64,000 nucleotides of DNA from Datura wrightii. Taxonomy: Eukaryota; Streptophyta; Magnoliopsida; Solanales; Solanaceae. Shown here one piece after another: positions 56,757 through 64,000 of this stretch. Each line of letters begins with the position of its first letter. The first letter of the stretch is position 1. The stretch lies in assembly GCA_035772735.1 (NCBI GenBank), contig JASDFA010000003.1, forward strand, positions 101,904,501-101,968,500. The letters run 5' to 3'. A program made the position numbers and the translations under genes. Below the pieces are notes generated by a model. It searched no databases. It worked only from the letters and a program-made list of their open reading frames with translations, and had not been told where the DNA came from.

Positions 56757-57960
56757 ATGGAGGATGTGAGATTGCTAGTGCCTCTGGTGGCATTAATGAG
56801 TGTTGAGACACTGGCAACCGTCCTAATGAATTATGATGGAGATAATGTCCAGGGATAGATAGAGATGGTCAATACCCTAGAGGGAATGGGGTCCTACAAC
56901 TTAAAACCAAAAATGTTGGACCTTGATTTAAAGAACAAGGCAAACCCTACAGCGAAACCGTCAGTCAAGGTACCACTAGTTTTAGATCTTAAAGCTCTAC
57001 CCCCATATTTGAAATATGCTTTTCTGGGGGAGAATAGCACCCTGCCAGTGATTATAGTAGAAGATCTTGTAGACTGGCAAGTGGAGGCCCTGGTTTCAGT
57101 ATTGAGGAGATACAAAAAGGCAATTGGGTGCACTATTGCTGACATCATTGGTATTACCCATGGCATTTGCACCCATAAAATCCATCTTGAGCTGAATTGT
57201 GTATCAATCATAGAAAAACAAAGACAATTGAATCCACCAATGCAAGAGGTGGTGAAGAAAGAGATTATCAAATGGCTATATGCGAGTGTTGTTTATCCCA
57301 TTGCTGATAGTAAATGGTAAGCCCGATACAGTGTGTCCCAAGAAAGGTAGGATCATAGTAGAACCAAATGAGAGGAATGAGCTGATACCAACAAGGTTGG
57401 TTACAAGGCGGCATGTTTACATCGACTACCAGAAACTCAATCTTTAGACCCAAAAGGACCACTTTCTGATGCCCATTCATAGATTAGATGCTTGATATGT
57501 TGGCAGGTGGAGGATAGTACTATTTTCTTGATGGTTACTCTAGGTATAACCAGATCTCAATAGTCCCAGAGGATCAAGAGAAAACCATCTTTACCTGTCC
57601 TTATGGGACTTTTCTTTTAGGAGGATGCCTTTTGGGTTGTGCAATGCATCAGCCACATTCCAGTGCTGCATGATGTCCATCTTTTTATACATGGTGGAGG
57701 ACACCATCGAAGTGTTTATGGATGAATTCTCGGTTGTGGGTAACTCATTTGAAGATTTCCTTGAGCATTCGAGTAAAGTGCTGAGCAGATGTGAAGAAAC
57801 CAATCTAGTCCTAAATTTGGAGAACTTCAATTTCATGGTCAAAGCGGGGGATTGTGTTAGGCCATAGAATTTTAGGAAAAGGGATAGAGGTGGACAAAGC
57901 AAAAATTGAGGTAATAGAAGGATTGCCACTTCCTATTTCTATCAAAGGTATTAAGAGCTT
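56757..57960 (+). pseudogene. Reverse transcriptase, Athila-like element (gag and protease missing)
   Basis: Starting about 130 bases after the primer site, the frames 56,655-56,858 and 56,865-57,320 hold LPPYLKYAFLGENSTLPVII and KKAIGCTIADIIGI, then KEIIKWLYASVVYPIADS, the Athila RT entry. A shifted, stop-containing part follows with DYQKLN. The frame 57,625-57,867 holds PFGLCNASATFQCCM and the catalytic box as FMDEFSV at 57,715-57,740, so the second aspartate of the usual FMDD is glutamate. Gag and protease should lie between the primer site and RT but do not. Confidence 0.85.
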
Positions 57961-58560
57961 TTTGGGGAACGTAGGATTCTATAGGAGATTCATCAAGGAC
58001 ATCTCATAAATTGCACAACTATTATGCAAATTACTTGAGAAGGAGGTGAAGTTCGTGTTTGATGAATTGAAAGCCTTTGAATTCCTAAAGGAGAGACTCA
58101 CCTCAGCCCCTATTATCATAGCTCCAGATTGGTCTCTCCCATTTGAGGTAATGTGTGATACCAGCGGAGTAGCCCTCGGTGCTGTCTTAGTCCAAAGGAG
58201 AGTAAAGATAATTCACCCAATCTATTATGCCAGTAAGACACTCGATGCAGCTCAGAAGAATTATATGGTGACTGAACAGGAGCTACTACTAGTAGTCTTT
58301 ACATTCAAAAAGTTTTGGGCATATTTGCTCGAAACTAAGGTGATTGTCCATACAGACCATGTGGCATTGTGGTATTTGATGTCAAAGAAGGATGCTAAAC
58401 CAAGTCTAATCATATGGGTGTTGCTCTTATAGGAATTTGAGTTCGAGGTAAAAGACTTAAAGGGGACCGAGAATTAGGTGGCTGATCACTTAACCAGGTT
58501 GGAGGCAGAGGCAAGATTGAAAGATGAGGTTGACAGTGATGATGGCTTCCCAGATGAGTA
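57961..58560 (+). pseudogene. RNase H, Athila-like element
   Basis: The frame 58,046-58,432 reads IIAPDWSLPFEVMCDTSG, GAVLVQRRVKIIHPIYYASK, ELLLVVFTFKKFWAYL and VHTDHVALWYL. Stop-containing sequence with TENXVADHLTRLE follows. The D/E/D/D residues are visible. The wording is typical of Athila, unlike the Tekay RNase H at 29,384. Confidence 0.85.
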
Positions 58561-58615
58561 GGTGTTGGCTGCATCTTAAGATCTGATCCCATGCTTTGCT
58601 GACTGTGCAAACTAC

Positions 58616-59660
58616 TTGGTAAGCAATATGATTCCGGCAGATCTGACCTCACAACATAAGAAGTTCCTGTTTGAAGCACAGAGGTACTATTGGGATAAGC
58701 CTTATTTCTATTGTATTTGTGTGGATGGGATAATTCATAGGGGTGTGCCAGAGGTTGAGATGATGAGTATACTTAAGGCCTGCCACTCGTCTCCGATTGG
58801 GGGTCATCATAGTGGTATTCGAACTGCACATTAAATTTTGCATTGCGGGTACTATTGGCCCACAATCCACCAGTATGCGTATGATTTTTCCAAATCTTGT
58901 GACCAATGCCATTGACAAGGTGGCATCGCTCGTAAGCTTGAGCTACCATTAACCCCAATTCTGGAAGTAGAGCTATTCAATATATGGGGTATTGACTTAA
59001 TGGGCCCATTTGTGAGCTCATATGGGATGAAGTATATCTTGTTAGCGGTGGATTATATCTAAAAATAGGTGGAAGCTATTGCACTCCCTAAAAATGAAGG
59101 GAAAAGTGTAACAGCATTTCTACGAAAGCACATATTTACTAGATTCGGTATTCCCAAAGCCATCATTAGCAACGGTGTAATTGCCTCTTTAGAACACTGC
59201 TTGAGAAATATGGTGTAAAGCATAAGGTGGCAACACCTTACCATCCTTAGTCAAGTGGACAAGTGGAAGTCTCCAACAAGGAGATAAAAATGATTTTCGA
59301 GAAATTACTAAACACCAATCGAACAAACTAGTCTAGGAAGTTGGCTTATGCATTCTGGGCATATTGAGCAGCTTATAAGACCCCTATTGGATCTTCACCG
59401 TATAAGTTGGTATATGGAAAGTCATTCCATTTTCCAGTGGAGCTGGAGCATATGGCATTATGGGCTCTAAAGAAGTTGAACTTGGACTAGAATGAAGTAG
59501 CCAAGTTAAGGCTAGATTAGCTAAATGAGGTGGATGAGTTTCGGCTCGGAGCTTACGAGAGTGCAACTATTTATAAGGAAAGAATGAAAATCTATCATGA
59601 CCAGAAGATTGCACAAAGAGAGTTCAATGCTAGTGATTTGGTAATTTTGTTTAATTTGAG
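58616..59660 (+). pseudogene. Integrase, Athila-like element (cut by an LTR)
   Basis: The frame 58,616-58,834 starts with SNMIPADLTSQHKKF and holds CHSSPIGGHHSGIRTAH of the zinc domain. After stops, SCDQCH, ELFNIWGIDLMGPFVSSYG (first D) and KAIISNGVI, where the second aspartate is asparagine, can be read. The element ends at 59,660 where a minus-strand LTR begins. Confidence 0.82.
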
Positions 59661-61860
59661 TGTCACGACCCGAACATAGGCCCGGGTCGAGACACATAAC
59701 CTTGAACCATAAATAGCTCTGAGTCGACCCATGACATGAGCATAAATCTAAAGCTAAAATAATAAAGTGGAAACCAACATTTGATATAGCAGAAGTCTGA
59801 AAATCTAATAACATCTGGATAACGGACTACATAGCACTGAACCAAAGCAGAATACATACTATGTCTGATAAGCCTCTAAAATCCCGACGAGCTGATGGGA
59901 CAAGACCCCGACTAGCTCACTAATAAACTAAAACTGAAAGATATTGATAACAAGCATATAAAAGAGGTCCCCGGAGACTGAGGACCCACCCACAAGCTGG
60001 ATATGCTAAATCTGAGAACTGACTAGCGGCGGGATTGAACCTGAATGTCCAATCTTCTATCATGAAATGATATAACATAGTGTATATGGTCAGTACTTGG
60101 AATGTACCGCGTATGCAAGGTATGAAAAAATGCTAAATACGTGAAGCTAAAATCATGCATATCATAAAACATTTCATTATATGATGTTGAGAGTAAGACT
60201 TGCATGCTATTATCTCAAAACATGATTTAAACATAACTGAATATCATAACCAAATCAAATGACCCAGAGCTGAAATTGATAATCATAAGTAAAACTGAAC
60301 ATTGGGCCAAACTTGCTAAAAACATAATATCATGACCGATGAACATGCATAACTAAAATCGTGAGGAACAATGGGAGACTTGTCATATAACTGACATTAC
60401 CATGATAGAGCTTACATGGCCCCGACTAGTACACTCAAGTGGGCAGAGCTGTCCAAAGCCTTTCCAGGGCTAAGGGCGATACCATGATATCCATATCAAG
60501 CTGAAGGCCCCTTGGTGGCGGGGGAAGCTCACAAGGGAGGTCCCAAGAATCTTGAACATACCTATGTTGGCACGTAGTTCTAAGGCACAGGGTTAACTTA
60601 ACCATTAGCCTACTCGGTGCTAGACACTACTCCCAAAAACATGCATGTGCTCTTCATCGTTTTTCAATGAAGCTGAACCATTGCCTTTCGACGAAGCTGA
60701 TCATAAAAATGTATACATAGTCTGAAAATTGGACATAAGGAGCCTTGGCTCAAAATATACCTTAAGATGTAAAGTGGGAGTCTAGATTTCAAAACCATGT
60801 GGTAAGCTAATATCATGAAATTGAAGTAAATCATGAAACATATTTACTATATGGGCTTGACCAAACTTAAACATGCTTTGAAATATACTTGATAGAAATA
60901 ATCATGGATATAGACATGGGTAATTCGAAATTATACTCTCACCATAGATAATTTATCATACTTGAAACATAGATCATAATCTCAACTCATCATGAACTTA
61001 CATATTTGGGCATCATATTTTAAAACTTGAAAAATCATAAATTTGTAATTTGAAATCATTATAAAACATTCCCATGAATCATAAAGCATCATTAGAAACA
61101 TGAATAGAATTTATCCATGGTAGGTACTTAGAGAATTTTTAGAAATTGGGTTAAAACAACATGGAATCATCAACCTTGAATTTCATGAATTGAGAAGAGA
61201 TTTGGGAATGAGAGTAAAGGAATACTCCCATTCATAACCCCACATACCTGGGTACTTTGATTTCACAATATCCCTTGAAAACCCAAGTGAATTGAGGAAG
61301 AACCTAAGGAATCCTCTAGCTTGATGTTCAATGAACTCCTTAATCTTGCATGCATGGATTGGGAAGGCTTAGAATAGGTTAGGCACTTTTAAAAGTCTCC
61401 TAACTAAGCTTAAAATGACGTAGTTTAGTACTTAGGAGCTTAGGAATTATGAAAATTCCCTTAAGAAAAAATCTGAAAAAATGAGGACTGCTAGCAACAT
61501 GACCCTTAGCACGAGTCGTAGCACGAAGTAATGACTTGTGGTTATCTCTCGTGGTCACTGCTCCTCCCTGCAGTATCTCTAAATCTTACCATGATTTCAT
61601 ATCACAACTCATGGTGTCCTACCACGAGTCGTACTATAAATCGTAACATACCCCCTTCACTAGCCAATTCCTATCCATGACTTTTATCACGACTCGTGGT
61701 TACTCACTACGAGTCGTACCATGATATATGACATCATACCCCGACACCACCAGGAATTCATCACTACTCTTAACCACGGGTTGTACCTACACCTCAATAC
61801 TCGTGGTATGATTCGTGGGCTGGACAACATCTTCAGAATTCCACCAAGACTGAGACCACG
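59661..61860 (-). mobile_element. Gypsy LTR, minus strand, 5'-truncated
   Basis: On the plus strand it starts TGTCACGACCCGAACATAGG (LTR end on the minus strand) inside the Athila integrase. It holds the core cassette in reverse at about 60,375-60,632, a donor-like CCCAGGTATGTGGGG near 61,248 (minus), an acceptor-like TTTCATGATAG near 60,060 and an ACGASTCGT zone at 61,500-61,860. The first roughly 150 bases of the LTR appear to be missing where the next LTR starts at 61,861. Confidence 0.75.
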
Positions 61861-64000
61861 TGTAATACCCCGAAAAGGCCTAATAATAGACCCGGGAGTT
61901 AAATTTGAAAAGTGCATAAAACTGGAAAAAACATCACAGAACGGACAACGCTACGACTCGTGGTAGGGTATCACGAGTCGTCAAGCTGTCGTGGTTTGGG
62001 AAGTTAGGGAAACAATGGAGACAACTGACAGTGCAACGACCCATTGTAAGGAAAAATGAGTTGTTGTCACCAGTCGTGGGGTGGTTTGGACTTAGGCTGA
62101 GGAGGAAGTAATCGGGCATCCCATGATTCGTGGTTAAAAGGGATGACCCATTGTTTCAAGTCATCATTGGTGGGTTGAAGGTTTCAGTGCAGATGACGGA
62201 TGGAAACCACGACTCGTTGGAAGTCACCAAGAGTTGCGGTGAGGCTCGTGGGGAGGAAAGCCAGATTTGGTCAAGGAGTTGACGACGGTCATCCAACGAC
62301 TCATCCTTTGAAGTCACGACTCGTCCTGACGAGCAGTGGAAAGGATTCAAGGAATGAGATGAAGCAGTGGACTCAATGAATCGATACCATGAGTAGTGGT
62401 ATGTTGTCATGACCCATTAGGTCGGTCGTTAGTCCATCCGGGGCAGGTTTTCAGGGAATTCTTGTAAGGGCACTTTCAACCTTTCCACATTTTTATCCCC
62501 TAACCTACATTGCTTTGGATATTTTCTGAGTATGATAATATGAGTTAAGTCCTTTATGCATGCCCATTCTCATGCAAGAACATCAGAGAGATTTTTGGGA
62601 GATTTTTCAAGGTCTTCTTTCCCAAGTTTCCATCAATCTCTTTGCGGGTATTCAACGAATTTTGAGTCAATCCATTTCCAGGTATATAGGGTTTTAAAAT
62701 GGGTGGAATTCTTCCTCACCCATGCCCAATTTTGATTTAAATCATGAATCCTCCTATTCAAGACTATGGGGTTTTACTCAAATGCATGAAAATTGATTTC
62801 TCTTTATGGGTATGTTTTAATTGAGTTTTAATTATTGAATTATGAATAAGGGTAGGTTTTATCATTATTTCCTTTTAATCATGTGTCAAGCTTTTAAATC
62901 CAAATTTTCCCATTTGATGAAAGTTCATGGAAGTTATGATTTATGATGAATACTCTATAATTCGAGTTTATTGATAATGGAAAAGCATGATTTTCTAGTT
63001 ACCCATGTTTATGAGCATATTTTGAAAGAATTCAGTATGATGAAGTAATGGGCAATTCCCACATGTTGAAGACCGATTTATGATTTATGAAACGAATTAC
63101 ATAATTTATCGATTTATGATGTTGGCCAATGAAAAGGGCTTTGATTCTTGGCTAAGCATGTTTTAAAGGGGATTAATGATGATAAATGTTATGTCTTAGA
63201 CAATGGATTTTAATGCATGATGTTATTGATTAATCTATGAGCCTATATGCATGTTTTTGAGAGTCGTGTCTAGCACCGAGCAGCCCGGCATTCAAAGGAC
63301 TACACCGGTTTCTCATAACCACAAGCCACTATAGGTTTCTAATGATGTACTGCAATGATGATTATTACCTGAAATGTGATATCACGCCTTATGCACAACC
63401 CTCGCCTGGCAAGCCAGGGTCGGCTCTGCCCACTTGAGTGAGATAGTTGGGGCATCATGAAAGCCTCTACCATGATGGTGTTGGTTAGGATGAGTCCCCC
63501 CATTGTTCCGCATGTTTTATGCATTGTTATATTTATGTTGTGGCTCAAGTTATGTTTTGATAAAGTTTACTTATGATTATGAAAATGAATGGTTGTGAAT
63601 GATTTGAAATCCTTGAGCCTTGTGTTTTATTATGAATATTTTGATGTAAGCATGATGTCCTTATTTTATATCATTTACGATTTTTTTTACTTTGAAATAT
63701 CTGTTCTACTTACCTTGCATACTCAGTACATTCCACGTACTGACCACGTACTTTCTATGTTGTATCGTTTCATGATACAGGATCCGGATCTTAGGCTCAT
63801 CCTCATGTTTAGCCCATCTCAGCTTACGTTCTTAGATTATTAGTGAGTCCTCATGTTTCGGGGGCTTTTCGATAGGCTTTTATGTTATCTTACATTTCAG
63901 TACTGTTTGGGTTAGTTAGGGATGTTTTCCCATTAGCCCATCGTATGTTGTAGAGGCTTTCAGACCATGTGTAGTCTTCAGGTTATGTGTACGTCTAATA
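61861..64000 (+). mobile_element. Gypsy LTR, plus strand (runs off the right edge)
   Basis: TGTAATACCCCGAAAAGGCC starts a plus-strand LTR related to the previous one but in the opposite orientation. It has a palindrome zone at 61,945-62,430, a putative donor at 62,682 (TCCAGGTATATAGG), the core cassette at 63,265-63,510, an acceptor TTTCATGATACAG ending 63,780 and then GATCCGG. It is still within the LTR at the window end. Whether an element follows is unknown. Confidence 0.78.

Noticed and set aside
58410..58918. Minus-strand open frames opposite the Athila integrase
   Set aside because: Antisense to recognised RNase H/integrase codons.

Overview
The window looks like repeat-dense, gene-poor plant nuclear DNA. 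I found no host gene. Two things point to Solanaceae with a large genome (pepper or tobacco type): an endogenous pararetrovirus laid out like the Tobacco vein clearing virus group (Solendovirus-like), and many long-LTR Tekay/Del-type Ty3/gypsy elements. The family assignment is inference, because no database search was possible.

Layout. Positions 1-1,694 hold pieces of two LTRs and the 3' end of a minus-strand gypsy element. Positions 1,695-15,889 hold a head-to-tail pair of endogenous pararetrovirus (EPRV) copies on the minus strand. Copy A (1,728-9,645) is a full genome unit of about 7.9 kb, measured from one initiator-tRNA-Met primer-binding site to the next. Copy B (9,646-15,889) lacks its 5' end. 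Gene order in transcription sense is a small ORF1, movement protein, capsid with zinc knuckle, protease, RT, RNase H and an ORF4 in the transactivator position. Nearly every viral gene is broken by stops, frameshifts or active-site changes. Only ORF1 of copy A reads through undamaged.

Positions 15,890-21,290 hold the 5' halves of two minus-strand gypsy elements. Positions 21,291-26,528 hold a locally duplicated LTR and a chimeric LTR. Positions 26,529-31,460 (element E1) and 31,461-41,515 (element E2) are two plus-strand Tekay chromoviruses with gag, protease, RT, RNase H, integrase and chromodomain. They are fused through a 26-base LTR stub, and E2 is split by a solo LTR with a 5-base target duplication. 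Positions 41,516-47,652 hold an LTR-like block, a Ty1/copia remnant and unassigned AT-rich DNA. Positions 47,653-52,935 hold a minus-strand chromovirus 3' end with a second solo LTR nested in it. Positions 52,936-59,660 hold a plus-strand Athila-like element with gag and protease deleted. Positions 59,661-64,000 hold two related LTRs in inverted orientation.

The gypsy LTRs share a plan across families: a 5' zone crowded with a near-palindrome ACGASTCGT, a putative splice donor (AGGTATGT), a conserved cassette of about 250 bases, a putative acceptor (TTTCATGATRCAG), then the primer-binding site just outside the LTR. This shared module, the tandem viral junction that could template a terminally redundant RNA, and the recurrent TAG codons in glutamine positions are the most interesting signals here.
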